Source: Cytobacillus sp. S13-E01 (GTDB lineage Bacteria; Bacillota; Bacilli; Bacillales; Bacillaceae_L). Taken from it: a DNA stretch of 64,000 nt. The position numbers and the translations under genes were made by a program. The stretch lies in NCBI RefSeq assembly GCF_029193815.1, contig NZ_JARFVC010000009.1, positions 1 through 64,000 on the forward strand, given 5' to 3'. Position 1 is the stretch's first letter, and every line of letters begins with the position of its first letter. The notes under the pieces are model-generated. The model saw nothing but the letters and a program-made list of their open reading frames with translations. It was not told the origin of the DNA and ran no database searches. This document shows positions 8,373-17,605 of this stretch, one piece after another.

Positions 8373-10145
8373 ATGCATGATCACCTTAAAGAAAAACTAG
8401 CGGTGCTACCAGATCAGCCAGGCTGCTATTTAATGAAGGATAGACAAGGTACCATTATTTATATAGGTAAAGCTAAGATCTTAAAAAATAGAGTGCGTTC
8501 TTATTTTACAGGGTCACATGATGGTAAAACATTACGACTTGTACAAGAAATTGTTGATTTTGAATATATCGTTACACCTTCAAATATAGATGCACTAATA
8601 TTAGAAATGAATCTAATAAAAAAATATGATCCAAAATATAACATAATGCTTAAGGATGATAAGAGCTATCCGTTTATTAAAATTACAGCTGAAAGACACC
8701 CAAGATTAATAATCACACGAAATGTAAAAAAAGATAAAGGGAAATATTTTGGACCATACCCAAATGCACAAGCTGCTAATGAAACTAAAAAGTTATTAGA
8801 CAGAATTTATCCTTTAAGAAAGTGTACGAATTTGCCTGATAAGGTATGTCTATACTACCATATTGGCCAATGCCTTGCCCCATGTATTCAGCATGTTCCT
8901 GAAGAAACAAACAAAAAACTAGTTGATGAAATAACACGGTTCCTTAATGGGGGCTATAAAGAAATCAAAACAAATTTAACAGAGAAAATGCTAAAGGCAG
9001 CTGAGGATTTAGATTTTGAAAGAGCAAAGGAATACCGAGATCAAATAGCCCATATCGAATTAACGATGGAAAAACAAAAATTGACAATGACGGATTTTAT
9101 TGATCGAGATGTTTTTGGATTTTCATATGACAAAGGCTGGATGTGTGTACAAGTCTTTTTTATACGTCAAGGAAAGATGATTGAGCGTGAAGCATCTTTA
9201 TTTCCTATTTACAATGAACCTGATGAAGATTTTTTAACTTTTTTAGGCCAATTTTATTCTCAAAATAATCATTTTAAGCCTAAGGAAATCCTCTTGCCTA
9301 AATCAATTGACAAAGACTTAGTTGAGCAGTTATTACAAGTTAATGTTCAGCAGCCAAGCAGAGGGCAAAAAAAGGATTTAATTGAATTGGCAAATAAAAA
9401 TGCGAATATTGCAATTAGAGAAAAGTTTTCTTTAATTGAAAGAGATGAAGAGCGAACAATAAAAGCTATAGAAAATTTAGGTGAGCATTTAAATATTTAT
9501 ACACCACATCGCATTGAGGCTTTCGATAATTCAAACATCCAAGGAACTGATCCAGTTTCTGCAATGATTGTTTTTATTGATGGAAAGCCTGAGAAAAAAG
9601 ACTACCGGAAATATAAAATTAAGTCGGTTCAAGGTCCTGATGACTATGAATCGATGCGAGAAGTTGTTAGAAGAAGGTATAGCCGCGTTCTAAAGGAACA
9701 ATTACCCTTTCCAGACTTAATCATAATCGATGGTGGTAAGGGTCATTTGGCAGCTGTAACGGATGTTCTAGAAAATGAATTAGGATTACAAGTACCTGTC
9801 GCTGGCCTAGTTAAGGACGAGAAACATCGAACCTCTGAATTGCTAATAGGCGATCCACCAGAAATTGTTGGGCTTCCACGTAATAGCCAAGAGTTCTATT
9901 TATTACAAAGAATTCAGGATGAAGTTCATCGTTTTGCGATCACTTTTCATCGTCAAATTAGAGGTAAGTCTGCCTTTAAATCTGTACTTGATGATATTCC
10001 AGGCGTAGGTGAAAAAAGAAAGAAAGCATTGCTGAAGCATTTTGGATCAATAAAAAAATTACGTGAAGCATCTATTGAAGAAATAGTACAAGCGAAGGTC
10101 CCACGGCTAGCTGCGGAACTAATTTATGAAAAGTTACAAAATTAA
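8373..10145 (+). CDS. uvrC: Excinuclease ABC subunit C
   Basis: 590 residues. N-terminal GIY-YIG nuclease domain ([19 protein letters not shown] near residue 16-35), a cysteine cluster (RKCT...[15 protein letters not shown] near 150-170), the UvrB-binding UVR motif ([14 protein letters not shown] near 210), the RNase H-like nuclease domain ([10 protein letters not shown] and [12 protein letters not shown]) and C-terminal helix-hairpin-helix motifs ([20 protein letters not shown]). It makes both incisions during nucleotide-excision repair. ATG 8373 is preferred because GGAGTGG is 6 bases upstream; a GTG at 8364 lies inside that site. Confidence 0.95.
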   Translation: MHDHLKEKLAVLPDQPGCYLMKDRQGTIIYIGKAKILKNRVRSYFTGSHDGKTLRLVQEIVDFEYIVTPSNIDALILEMNLIKKYDPKYNIMLKDDKSYPFIKITAERHPRLIITRNVKKDKGKYFGPYPNAQAANETKKLLDRIYPLRKCTNLPDKVCLYYHIGQCLAPCIQHVPEETNKKLVDEITRFLNGGYKEIKTNLTEKMLKAAEDLDFERAKEYRDQIAHIELTMEKQKLTMTDFIDRDVFGFSYDKGWMCVQVFFIRQGKMIEREASLFPIYNEPDEDFLTFLGQFYSQNNHFKPKEILLPKSIDKDLVEQLLQVNVQQPSRGQKKDLIELANKNANIAIREKFSLIERDEERTIKAIENLGEHLNIYTPHRIEAFDNSNIQGTDPVSAMIVFIDGKPEKKDYRKYKIKSVQGPDDYESMREVVRRRYSRVLKEQLPFPDLIIIDGGKGHLAAVTDVLENELGLQVPVAGLVKDEKHRTSELLIGDPPEIVGLPRNSQEFYLLQRIQDEVHRFAITFHRQIRGKSAFKSVLDDIPGVGEKRKKALLKHFGSIKKLREASIEEIVQAKVPRLAAELIYEKLQN

Positions 10146-10148
10146 AGA

Positions 10149-10177
10149 TTGTTTTTAAAGTTATAGTTTGATATAAT
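10149..10177 (+). promoter_or_regulatory. Promoter of the lysine riboswitch-lysC unit
   Basis: TTGTTT (10149-10154), 17-base spacer, TATAAT (10172-10177), placed just upstream of the riboswitch. Confidence 0.6.
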
Positions 10178-10195
10178 TTCAACTAATTTAATATA

Positions 10196-10455
10196 CACTT
10201 CAACTAATGAAGTGAAGATAGAGGTGCGAACTTCAAAAGTAAGCAATGGGAGGAGAATGAGCTCTTATGAACATTGTCTGAAAGGGAAGGTCGCCGAAGT
10301 GAAAATAATCTCATGCTATTATTATCGCTGGTTCTGCATTTAATAAATGTAGAATTGTCAAGATTCGTTTATCTTGGAGGGCTATCTCACGATGTGAAAC
10401 GATTTTTTTAGTCTTCACAGCAATGAGAGCCTACTCTCATTGCTTTTTTTTGTTG
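10196..10455 (+). promoter_or_regulatory. Lysine riboswitch (L-box) with terminator
   Basis: The L-box signatures are visible: AGAGGTGCGAACTTC (from 10218), AAGTAAGCAATGGGAGGAGAATGAG, GGAAGGTCGCCGAAGTG (10287-10303) and CTTGGAGGGCTATC near 10373. It ends in a strong terminator, AGCAATGAGAG/CTCTCATTGCTTTTTTTT (10421-10453). Family knowledge: lysine binding favours termination before lysC. Position directly upstream of aspartokinase fits. Confidence 0.93.
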
Positions 10456-10458
10456 TTT

Positions 10459-10702
10459 AGGAATTTATAAAATTGTAAGGTTGTATATACCTTCGTGTCT
10501 TTTGTCTATCTACGTCTAGCTCCAGGCGCCATCGGCTCTATGGGATAAGCCATTTCCTTTAAGAAGGAAAAACCACCTTCTTGAATAAACCGTCTTATGC
10601 ATGACTTGCACAGGATGTGCTGATGGCGATGTTCGCGTTCGCCACAGGACGTGGCGGGTTTTAATTGACGCGCCGATAGGCGGGCGCCCTGCGCTTTTCT
10701 TA
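10459..10702 (+). repeat. Interspersed fold-back repeat, copy 2 (long form with leader)
   Basis: The core runs 10512-10702 and has an extra internal segment (TGACTTGCACAGGATGTG...) that is also found in the copies at 42609 and 53095. About 50 bases before the core (AATTTATAAAATTGTAAGG...) are shared with the copies at 50360 and 53035, so this leader travels with the unit. It sits between the lysine riboswitch terminator and lysC. Open frames across it on the reverse strand are not genes. Confidence 0.85.
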
Positions 10703-10758
10703 CGTTTAGCACGTGGAACAACCTCATAAGGACTATACAGAAAAGGAATGATAAAAAC

Positions 10759-12006
10759 ATGGGAATCATTGTGCAAAAATTCGGTGGGACTTCGGTCGGT
10801 TCAGTAGAAAGAATCCAAAATGTTGCTAATCGTGTAATTGATGAAGTGAAACGGGGCAATAAAGTAGTAGTTGTAGTATCTGCAATGGGAAAAACAACGG
10901 ATGAACTCGTTGGATTGGCTGGACAAATAAGTAAAAATCCAAGTAAACGAGAAATGGATATGCTTTTAACAACAGGTGAGCAAGTTACAATTTCATTGCT
11001 AACGTTAGCTCTTCTTGAAAAAGGGTATGAAGCAGTATCATATACTGGCTGGCAAGCTGGAATTAGAACAGAACCGATACATAGTAATGCTCGTATCGTA
11101 GATATTGATACTAAAAAGGTTAATAATAGTCTTGAAAATGGAAAGATAGTAGTTGTTGCTGGCTTCCAGGGGGCAACATTAGATGGATCTATTACAACAC
11201 TCGGACGTGGCGGTTCAGACACTACCGCAGTAGCCCTTGCAGCAGCATTAAAGGCAGATAAATGTGATATCTATACTGATGTTACAGGTGTTTATACAAC
11301 TGACCCACGATACGTAAAAAAGGCTAGAAAGCTTTATTCTGTTTCATATGATGAAATGTTAGAATTAGCTAATTTAGGTGCAGGTGTTTTGCATCCAAGG
11401 GCAGTGGAATTTGCCAAGAACTACTTAATGCCTTTAGAAGTAAGATCAAGCTTAGAGCAAGAAAATGGGACGATCATCGAGGAGGAAGTGTCAATGGAAA
11501 AGAGTTTAGTTGTAAGAGGTATCGCATTTGAAGATCAAGTAACAAGGGTAACTGTTTGTGGGTTACCAAGTGGACTTCATACCCTTTCTATGATTTTCAC
11601 AACTTTAGCGAAAAATGGTTTGAATGTGGATATTATAATCCAAAGTACTACAAATGAGACGGAAACTTCTATATCGTTTTCTATTAAAACAACGGATTTG
11701 GAAGATACAATTGCAGTCTTGGAGAAAAATCGTGAAGAACTACAGTTTACAGCGATTGAGCATGAGAGTGGACTAGCTAAAGTCTCAATCGTGGGCTCAG
11801 GGATGATCTCAAACCCAGGTGTTGCAGCAGAAATGTTCCAGGTGCTTGCAAATCATGAAATCCAAGTGAAAATGGTTAGTACGTCAGAAATTAAGGTCTC
11901 AACTGTTGTAGATCAAGATAATATGGTAAAAGCGGTAGAAGCATTACATGAAGCGTTTAATTTATCAGTGATAGAAAATGAAGAAAAATCAAAGGTAAAC
12001 GTTTAA
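10759..12006 (+). CDS. lysC: Lysine-sensitive aspartokinase (AK II), with internal start for the beta chain
   Basis: 415 residues. It phosphorylates aspartate, the first step toward lysine, diaminopimelate, threonine and methionine. The kinase domain opens with VQKFGGTSV (residues 5-13) and has TTGEQV, GRGGSDTTAVALA and YTDVTGVYTTDPR; two ACT domains follow from about 260. Met246 (11494) is preceded in frame by GAGGAGGAAGTG, the arrangement that gives the separate beta subunit in B. subtilis. The main ATG has only a weak AAGGA site. It is controlled by the upstream lysine riboswitch. Confidence 0.94.
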   Translation: MGIIVQKFGGTSVGSVERIQNVANRVIDEVKRGNKVVVVVSAMGKTTDELVGLAGQISKNPSKREMDMLLTTGEQVTISLLTLALLEKGYEAVSYTGWQAGIRTEPIHSNARIVDIDTKKVNNSLENGKIVVVAGFQGATLDGSITTLGRGGSDTTAVALAAALKADKCDIYTDVTGVYTTDPRYVKKARKLYSVSYDEMLELANLGAGVLHPRAVEFAKNYLMPLEVRSSLEQENGTIIEEEVSMEKSLVVRGIAFEDQVTRVTVCGLPSGLHTLSMIFTTLAKNGLNVDIIIQSTTNETETSISFSIKTTDLEDTIAVLEKNREELQFTAIEHESGLAKVSIVGSGMISNPGVAAEMFQVLANHEIQVKMVSTSEIKVSTVVDQDNMVKAVEALHEAFNLSVIENEEKSKVNV

Positions 12007-12020
12007 GAATGATACAGTGA

Positions 12021-12200
12021 AACTTCAATCAGCAGGGGTTTTCTTCAGCGCCAACTGATAGTTAGCTGAACTTATAACGCTAGTCGTGACCACGTCCTAT
12101 GCTACTTGGACCGTTATTGGAAGAGGATCCCACACTCCAAAGTTCCTTGAATTATCAAAGTATTTAATGAGGGATCTAACCGCCACTTAAACATGGATCA
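12021..12200 (-). other. Structured non-coding block resembling the IS110 3' flank
   Basis: Read on the reverse strand this block contains GAACTTTGGAGTGTGGGATCC...CCAATAACGGTCC, comparable with GAACATTGTGGGATCCAATAGCGACC beyond the IS110 transposase (1726-1751). TTCAGC (12044-12049) and GCTGAA (12065-12070) close a stem-loop that also pairs ACT with AGT. No transposase remnant is present. It may be an orphan end of an IS110-family element or an unrelated structured RNA; the match is short. Confidence 0.3.
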
Positions 12201-12237
12201 AGGTCCAAAATCTAAAAAAGTCAAGCACCCCATCCAT

Positions 12238-12699
12238 TTAGGATTCGGTGCTTGTATTGTCCTTTTTATCTGACTTTACAGTGAAAATAACCTGTAAAGC
12301 GCGTTTTTTCTGTTGCTCATAGCTTTCAGAAAGTTGACCAGTTAGTTGTTGAATTTGCCATGCTAAGAATCCAGCTTCAAGTTGAAAGGTAGCAGTTTCT
12401 TTTTTCTGAAGCCGATTTGAAATAAGGTCACCAGTTAAATGAAACTCAAATTCGTCTTTTTTTTCCTTTACAAGGATAAGATTTCCCCATCCTGCTTGGA
12501 GAAAAAATGACGGAATCAATTCTATAGAGTCTAATGGATATTTTCTAGCAAGGTTTTTTCCTGCCCAATATAGAAGTTGAGGAGTGTCCTTACCAAGTAA
12601 ATCGGGAAGTAAAACTTCGCGTAGTAGTTCGTAACCAAAGCTTGGGACTTGTTTTTCATCATAAAAGCTTTTATTTTCATCAAGTAACCTATGTCTCAA
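12238..12699 (-). CDS. yslB: YslB-family protein (DUF2507), function unknown
   Basis: 153 residues from the preferred TTG at 12699, which has AGAGGGG seven bases upstream; a GTG one codon earlier (12702) is also possible, while the in-frame ATG at 12738 lacks a site. Conserved segments include FGYELLREVLLPDLLG, LLYWAGKNLARKYPL and FFLQAGWGNL. The fold resembles V4R-like ligand domains, but no function is established. It lies between lysC and sdhC as in B. subtilis and is transcribed against both neighbours. Confidence 0.85.
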   Translation of the reverse strand: MRHRLLDENKSFYDEKQVPSFGYELLREVLLPDLLGKDTPQLLYWAGKNLARKYPLDSIELIPSFFLQAGWGNLILVKEKKDEFEFHLTGDLISNRLQKKETATFQLEAGFLAWQIQQLTGQLSESYEQQKKRALQVIFTVKSDKKDNTSTES

Positions 12700-12908
12700 C
12701 ACGATTCCCCTCTTTCTCTCTAAATTATTATATAACAATAGGTGAATTTAAACACATGTATTTTTCGTTGATTTTTGAATATAGAAGGATTTCAATTCAT
12801 TATCATAAGTAATTTTAGCAATTATGCACAATATTTCCTTTTGCTACTATTTCTGCTGAAAATGGACAAAAAAATGCATTTATATGAACAATTTGTGTAC
12901 AGGTTACC

Positions 12909-12937
12909 TTGACGCTACTACTTGATGGGAGTAAAAT
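12909..12937 (+). promoter_or_regulatory. Sigma-A promoter of sdhCAB
   Basis: TTGACG (12909-12914), 17-base spacer, TAAAAT (12932-12937). It gives a leader of about 195 bases before sdhC, in which I see no recognised riboswitch. Confidence 0.75.
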
Positions 12938-13140
12938 GGACATGTTACATTATACTGATAAAGAAATAGCCTCTTTAAATTTTACTTATTTCGAGATAAA
13001 GTGACAATAGTAGACCTTATTTTATGTATAATTGCAAGGGTTTCCATTTATCAGTTAAAGTTATTATTATTATTTAAAAAGTGATCTTCACAACAAAGAG
13101 TACTGTAAATTATGGTGCTACATTTAAGGGGGGTAAATTT

Positions 13141-13749
13141 GTGGGAGGAAATCGTGAGTTTTTTTATCGTCGTTTACATTCATTATTAGGTGTAATTCCG
13201 GTCGGATTATTTTTAATTCAACACTTAGTTGTGAATAATTTTGCTACAAAGGGAGAGGAAGCATTTAATAAGGCTGCTCTTTTTATGATGAATCTTCCTT
13301 TTCGCTATGTGTTGGAAGCAGTAATCATATTTTTACCAATATTATTTCACGCTATTTATGGGCTTTATATTGCTTTCACAGCTAAAAACAACGTAAGCAA
13401 TTATAGCTTTTTCCGTAACATTATGTTTTTATTACAACGTGTTTCAGGCGTGATAACATTAATCTTTATTTCTTGGCACGTTTGGGAAACACGTATCGCT
13501 GCAGCGTTCGGTGCTGAAGTTAACTTCCAAATGATGGAAAATATTTTAAGTAATCCACTTATGTTAGCATTTTATATAGTGGGTGTGATATCAACTATAT
13601 TCCATTTCGCAAATGGGTTATGGTCATTCTGTGTAAGTTGGGGAATTACAGTATCTCCGCGTTCTCAAATGATTGCAACTTATGTGACAATGGGTATTTT
13701 CGTTGCATTATCATTTGTAGGTATTCGAGCAATTTTAGCGTTCACTTAA
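13141..13749 (+). CDS. sdhC: Succinate dehydrogenase cytochrome b558 subunit
   Basis: 202 residues, equal to the B. subtilis protein, from GTG 13141, preceded by AGGGGGG. The alternative upstream start at 13081 would add 20 residues absent from the family. The N-terminus GGNREFFYRRLHSLLGVIPVG is characteristic (given here split: GGNREFFYRR, LHSLLGVIPVG). Five membrane segments are visible and the histidines (H13, H28-type IQHLVVN, ILFHAIYG, ISWHVW, IFHFANGLW) are the probable ligands of two haems b. It anchors SdhAB to the membrane and reduces menaquinone. Confidence 0.94.
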   Translation: MGGNREFFYRRLHSLLGVIPVGLFLIQHLVVNNFATKGEEAFNKAALFMMNLPFRYVLEAVIIFLPILFHAIYGLYIAFTAKNNVSNYSFFRNIMFLLQRVSGVITLIFISWHVWETRIAAAFGAEVNFQMMENILSNPLMLAFYIVGVISTIFHFANGLWSFCVSWGITVSPRSQMIATYVTMGIFVALSFVGIRAILAFT

Positions 13750-13881
13750 TCTAATAGTCTATTACGCCAGTTTATAAGATAAAAAATGAACTGTATTCTT
13801 AGGGTTAAAATGATTCATTCTTTGAATACAAGTCTTCGATTAGCTACTATTTTCAACAATCGTTTTGAGGGGTGAATTACA

Positions 13882-15648
13882 ATGGGTAAAGGTAGAATTA
13901 TCGTAGTCGGTGGTGGTTTAGCTGGCTTAATGGCAACAATAAAAGCTGCCGAAGAAGGTGTTCAAGTAGATTTATTTTCACTTGTTCCAGTAAAACGTTC
14001 TCACTCTGTTTGTGCACAAGGTGGAATAAATGGCGCTGTTAACACAAAGGGTGAAGGAGATTCTCCGTGGGAACACTTTGATGATACTGTTTATGGTGGA
14101 GACTTTTTAGCAAATCAACCACCGGTTAAGGCAATGTGTGATGCTGCACCTGGAATCATCCACTTATTAGACAGAATGGGTGTTATGTTTAACCGTACAC
14201 CTGAGGGATTACTTGATTTTCGTCGTTTTGGTGGAACGCAACATCACCGTACAGCATTTGCCGGTGCAACAACAGGGCAACAGTTACTTTACGCTTTAGA
14301 TGAGCAGGTTCGTCGTCATGAAGTGGCGGGTCTTGTTACGAAGTATGAGGGTTGGGAATTCCTTGGAGCTATTCTTGATGATGATGGCGTATGTCGTGGG
14401 ATTACAGGTCAAGATTTAACTACAATGGAAATTAAAGCTTTCCCAGCTGATGCTGTTATTATGGCTACAGGTGGTCCTGGTATTATTTTCGGTAAATCAA
14501 CTAACTCAGTTATAAATACAGGTTCAGCAGCTTCAATTGTCTATCAGCAAGGTGCAACTTACTCAAATGGTGAGTTCATCCAAATCCATCCTACAGCAAT
14601 TCCTGGGGATGATAAGCTTCGTCTTATGAGTGAATCTGCTCGTGGTGAAGGTGGACGAGTTTGGACGTATAAAGATGGTAAACCTTGGTATTTCTTAGAA
14701 GAGAAATATCCTGCTTATGGAAACCTAGTGCCACGTGACATTGCTACACGTGAAATTTTCCATGTATGTGTTGATTTAAAAGCTGGTATCAACGGTGAAA
14801 ACATGGTTTATCTAGATCTTTCCCACAAAGATCCTAAAGAGCTTGATGTTAAACTTGGTGGAATCATCGAAATTTATGAGAAATTCACAGGTGAGGATCC
14901 ACGTAAGTTACCAATGAAAATCTTCCCTGCAGTTCATTACTCAATGGGTGGACTATGGGTAGATTATGATCAAATGACAAATATTCCAGGTTTGTTTGCC
15001 GCTGGTGAATGTGATTACTCACAGCATGGTGGGAACCGATTAGGTGCTAACTCATTATTATCTGCAATTTATGGTGGAATGGTAGCTGGACCTAATGCAA
15101 TCAAATATATGGACGGATTAGAAAAGAGTACGGAATCTATTTCTTCTTCAGTATTTGATCGTCATGTAAAAGAACAAGAAGATAAATGGAATTCTATTAT
15201 GAATCTTGATGGTAACGAAAATGCATATGTCCTTCATAAAGAACTTGGTGAATGGATGACTGACAACGTTACAGTTGTTCGCTATAATGACAAGCTTTTA
15301 AAAACAGATGCAAAGATTCAAGAGCTTCTTGAACGCTACGAAAACATTAACATCAATGATACTGCAAAGTGGAGTAATCAAGGGGCGGTATTTACACGCC
15401 AATTACAAAATATGCTTCAACTAGCACGTGTTATCACAATCGGTGCTTACAACCGAAATGAAAGTCGTGGGGCGCATTATAAACCTGATTTTGCTGAGCG
15501 TAACGATGAAGAGTGGTTAAAAACGACGATGGCTAATTTTACTGGTCCTAAGTCTGCACCTGAATTTAGCTATGTTGATGTTGATACATCACTTATTAAA
15601 CCTCGTAAGCGTGATTACTCTAAGAAAAAGGGGGATAAAAAAGAATGA
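13882..15648 (+). CDS. sdhA: Succinate dehydrogenase flavoprotein subunit
   Basis: 588 residues. The FAD-binding GGGLAGLMATIKAAEEG is at residues 9-25; HSVCAQGGINGAVN near 41-54 contains the FAD-linked region, and HRTAFAGATTGQQ, HPTAIPGDDKLRLMSE, ARGEGGR and HYSMGGLWVD form the catalytic site. It oxidises succinate to fumarate in the TCA cycle. GAGGGG upstream; its last codons overlap sdhB by 4 bases, indicating translational coupling. Confidence 0.97.
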   Translation: MGKGRIIVVGGGLAGLMATIKAAEEGVQVDLFSLVPVKRSHSVCAQGGINGAVNTKGEGDSPWEHFDDTVYGGDFLANQPPVKAMCDAAPGIIHLLDRMGVMFNRTPEGLLDFRRFGGTQHHRTAFAGATTGQQLLYALDEQVRRHEVAGLVTKYEGWEFLGAILDDDGVCRGITGQDLTTMEIKAFPADAVIMATGGPGIIFGKSTNSVINTGSAASIVYQQGATYSNGEFIQIHPTAIPGDDKLRLMSESARGEGGRVWTYKDGKPWYFLEEKYPAYGNLVPRDIATREIFHVCVDLKAGINGENMVYLDLSHKDPKELDVKLGGIIEIYEKFTGEDPRKLPMKIFPAVHYSMGGLWVDYDQMTNIPGLFAAGECDYSQHGGNRLGANSLLSAIYGGMVAGPNAIKYMDGLEKSTESISSSVFDRHVKEQEDKWNSIMNLDGNENAYVLHKELGEWMTDNVTVVRYNDKLLKTDAKIQELLERYENININDTAKWSNQGAVFTRQLQNMLQLARVITIGAYNRNESRGAHYKPDFAERNDEEWLKTTMANFTGPKSAPEFSYVDVDTSLIKPRKRDYSKKKGDKKE

Positions 15649-16406
15649 GTGAGAAAAAAGTAGTCCGTTTTATTATTACTCGTCAAGACGATACACAATC
15701 AGCCCCTTATCAACAGGAATTCGAGTTAGCATATCGTCCAAATATGAATGTTATTTCTGCGTTAATGGAAATTCGCCGTAACCCCGTTGATGCAAGAGGG
15801 AATAAAGTTGTTCCTATTGCTTGGGATATGAACTGTTTAGAGGAAGTTTGTGGGGCTTGTTCAATGATTATTAATGGTAAACCACGCCAATCCTGTACAG
15901 CACTTATAGATCAATTAGAGCAACCAATTCGTTTAGAACCAATGAGAACATTCCCAGTAGTTCGTGACCTTCAAGTCGATCGTAAAAGAATGTTTGATTC
16001 ACTTAAAAAGGTTAAAGCGTGGATTCCCATTGACGGAACCTATGATTTAGGACCTGGCCCTCGTATGCCTGAAACTAAACGTCAATGGGCATATGAACTT
16101 TCAAAATGTATGACATGTGGTGTTTGTTTAGAGGCGTGCCCTAATGTTAATAGCAAATCAGACTTTATCGGACCTGCACCACTATCCCAAGTTCGCTTGT
16201 TCAATGCACATCCAACTGGTGCAATGAACAAAGGTGAACGTTTAGATGCAATTATGGGTGACGGTGGATTATCGAACTGTGGTAATTCACAAAACTGCGT
16301 TCAATCATGTCCAAAGGGTATTCCTTTGACAACATCAATCGCAGCGTTAAATAGAGATACAACAATTCAATCTTTCAAAAACTTCTTTGGAAGCGATCAA
16401 GTATAA
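15645..16406 (+). CDS. sdhB: Succinate dehydrogenase iron-sulfur subunit
   Basis: 253 residues. The N-terminal [2Fe-2S] ligands lie in CLEEVCGACSMIINGKPRQSC (residues 65-85 region), and the C-terminal ferredoxin domain has CMTCGVCLEACPNV and CVQSCPKGIPL for the [4Fe-4S] and [3Fe-4S] centres. Transfers electrons from SdhA to the SdhC haems. Overlaps sdhA by 4 bases and is followed by a strong terminator. Confidence 0.97.
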   Translation: MSEKKVVRFIITRQDDTQSAPYQQEFELAYRPNMNVISALMEIRRNPVDARGNKVVPIAWDMNCLEEVCGACSMIINGKPRQSCTALIDQLEQPIRLEPMRTFPVVRDLQVDRKRMFDSLKKVKAWIPIDGTYDLGPGPRMPETKRQWAYELSKCMTCGVCLEACPNVNSKSDFIGPAPLSQVRLFNAHPTGAMNKGERLDAIMGDGGLSNCGNSQNCVQSCPKGIPLTTSIAALNRDTTIQSFKNFFGSDQV

Positions 16407-16417
16407 AAAGTATAAAA

Positions 16418-16455
16418 AACAAGCCTCTTCATTAGTTGGAGAGGCTTGTTTTTTG
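16418..16455 (+). terminator. Terminator after sdhB
   Basis: ACAAGCCTCTTC and GAGAGGCTTGT pair closely and are followed by TTTTTTG. Confidence 0.85.
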
Positions 16456-16551
16456 CATTCTACATCTGTATATAGACTTAAGTTTATTTGGAGTATTAGA
16501 TCCAATCTAAAAAACAGACAAATATTTAGTACTTCCTGTACTTTATCAGTC

Positions 16552-16579
16552 ACAGTAAGCTCACTATCCTCATAGTATA
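16552..16579 (+). promoter_or_regulatory. Probable sigma-K promoter of gerE
   Basis: AC at 16552-16553 is followed after 17 bases by CATAGTATA (16571-16579), an exact fit to the sigma-K -10 pattern CATANNNTA. gerE is sigma-K dependent in B. subtilis, which supports the assignment. Confidence 0.55.
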
Positions 16580-16643
16580 TGGTGACTAAAAATATACCCA
16601 TCCGGTAGTTCAGCTCTGGCTAAAGCAAGGAGGGTTACAATAC

Positions 16644-16868
16644 TTGAAGGAGAATGAATTTCAACCAAAGCCACTACTCACAAAGAGAGAAAGAGAAGTA
16701 TTTGAACTACTAGTTCAAGACAAAACGACAAAAGATATCGCCGGTGATTTATTCATTAGCGAAAAAACGGTTAGGAATCACATTTCGAATGCGATGCAAA
16801 AGCTGGGAGTTAAGGGGCGTTCTCAAGCAGTTGTTGAGCTCCTTCGAATGGGCGAACTAAAGCTTTAA
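16644..16868 (+). CDS. gerE: Late mother-cell sporulation regulator GerE
   Basis: 74 residues, the exact family length, and nearly the same sequence as B. subtilis GerE. It is a stand-alone LuxR-type helix-turn-helix: LLTKREREVFELLVQDKTTK then ISEKTVRNHISNAMQKLGVK as the recognition region. It activates and represses sigma-K genes for coat assembly. The start is a TTG at 16644 behind AAGGAGGG; no in-frame ATG precedes the conserved domain. Confidence 0.96.
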   Translation: MKENEFQPKPLLTKREREVFELLVQDKTTKDIAGDLFISEKTVRNHISNAMQKLGVKGRSQAVVELLRMGELKL

Positions 16869-16872
16869 GAAT

Positions 16873-16907
16873 AATCAGCTACTTTACATTTTGTAAGGTA
16901 GCTGATT
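16873..16907 (+). terminator. Possible terminator after gerE
   Basis: ATCAGCTACTTTACA and GTAAGGTAGCTGAT pair with a short loop, but the T tail is weak (TCATATTT). The rest of the spacer to 17136 holds nothing I recognise. Confidence 0.5.
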
Positions 16908-17136
16908 CATATTTACATAGTTTCCCTAAGCTACAGTGATTTGGATAGTTAACTAAACCTAGGCTAAAAGTGTGCGCGCGGTGGAATAGTTTGTTAGCAT
17001 GAATTAAGGCTAATAAGAGGTGTGTATATAATACTTCGCTTTATACTAAAACTAACTTGCATTTTTCGCTAAAAAAGTAGAAAATAAAATAAAATTAGTA
17101 ACGATAAAATTAGTCCTATCGATTAAGGAGGATTTC

Positions 17137-17595
17137 ATGACTTTGCAAGATAATAAAGTAGTTAGTGATAGTGTAGTGGTGGCTGATTTAGAAAAGTCAT
17201 TGAGATATATTTCAGGGATTATCAAACAAAAGGGCCGTGAAATTTTAAGTAATTATACAATCACTCCACCACAATTTGTAGCTTTACAATGGTTATTCGA
17301 AGCTGGTGATATGACGATTGGGGATCTTTCGAATAAAATGTTTTTAGCATGTAGTACAACTACGGATTTAGTTGATCGGATGGAGAAAAGTCATCTCGTT
17401 ATGCGTGTAAAAGATCCGAATGATCGCAGAGTAGTAAGAATTCATTTGCTTGAAGAAGGCGAACGAATCATTGAAGAGGTTATCTTAAAACGCCAAGATT
17501 ATTTATCAAAAGTACTTAAAGATTTCTCTAACGATGAAATACTAGTTTTAGAGAGAAGCTTAGCGAAATTACATCAAGAAATGAGAGAAGAATGA
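17137..17595 (+). CDS. ysmB: MarR-family transcriptional regulator (YsmB-like)
   Basis: 152 residues with a winged helix: helix-turn-helix [20 protein letters not shown] near 63-82 and the wing [20 protein letters not shown]. Ligand and target genes are unknown. Lies just upstream of racE, which begins 10 bases after its stop, so the two are likely cotranscribed, as in B. subtilis. AAGGAGG lies 6 bases before the ATG. Confidence 0.88.
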   Translation: MTLQDNKVVSDSVVVADLEKSLRYISGIIKQKGREILSNYTITPPQFVALQWLFEAGDMTIGDLSNKMFLACSTTTDLVDRMEKSHLVMRVKDPNDRRVVRIHLLEEGERIIEEVILKRQDYLSKVLKDFSNDEILVLERSLAKLHQEMREE

Positions 17596-17605
17596 GGCGA
17601 TTTTT

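Noticed and set aside
10506-11222. Reverse-strand open frame of 238 codons across the lysC 5' region
   Set aside because: It is antisense to lysC and to a copy of the interspersed repeat; the same repeat-derived peptide appears at 53098-53304.
16387-16601. Small open frames on both strands just after sdhB
   Set aside because: They lie across the sdhB terminator hairpin and the gerE promoter, with no start signals.
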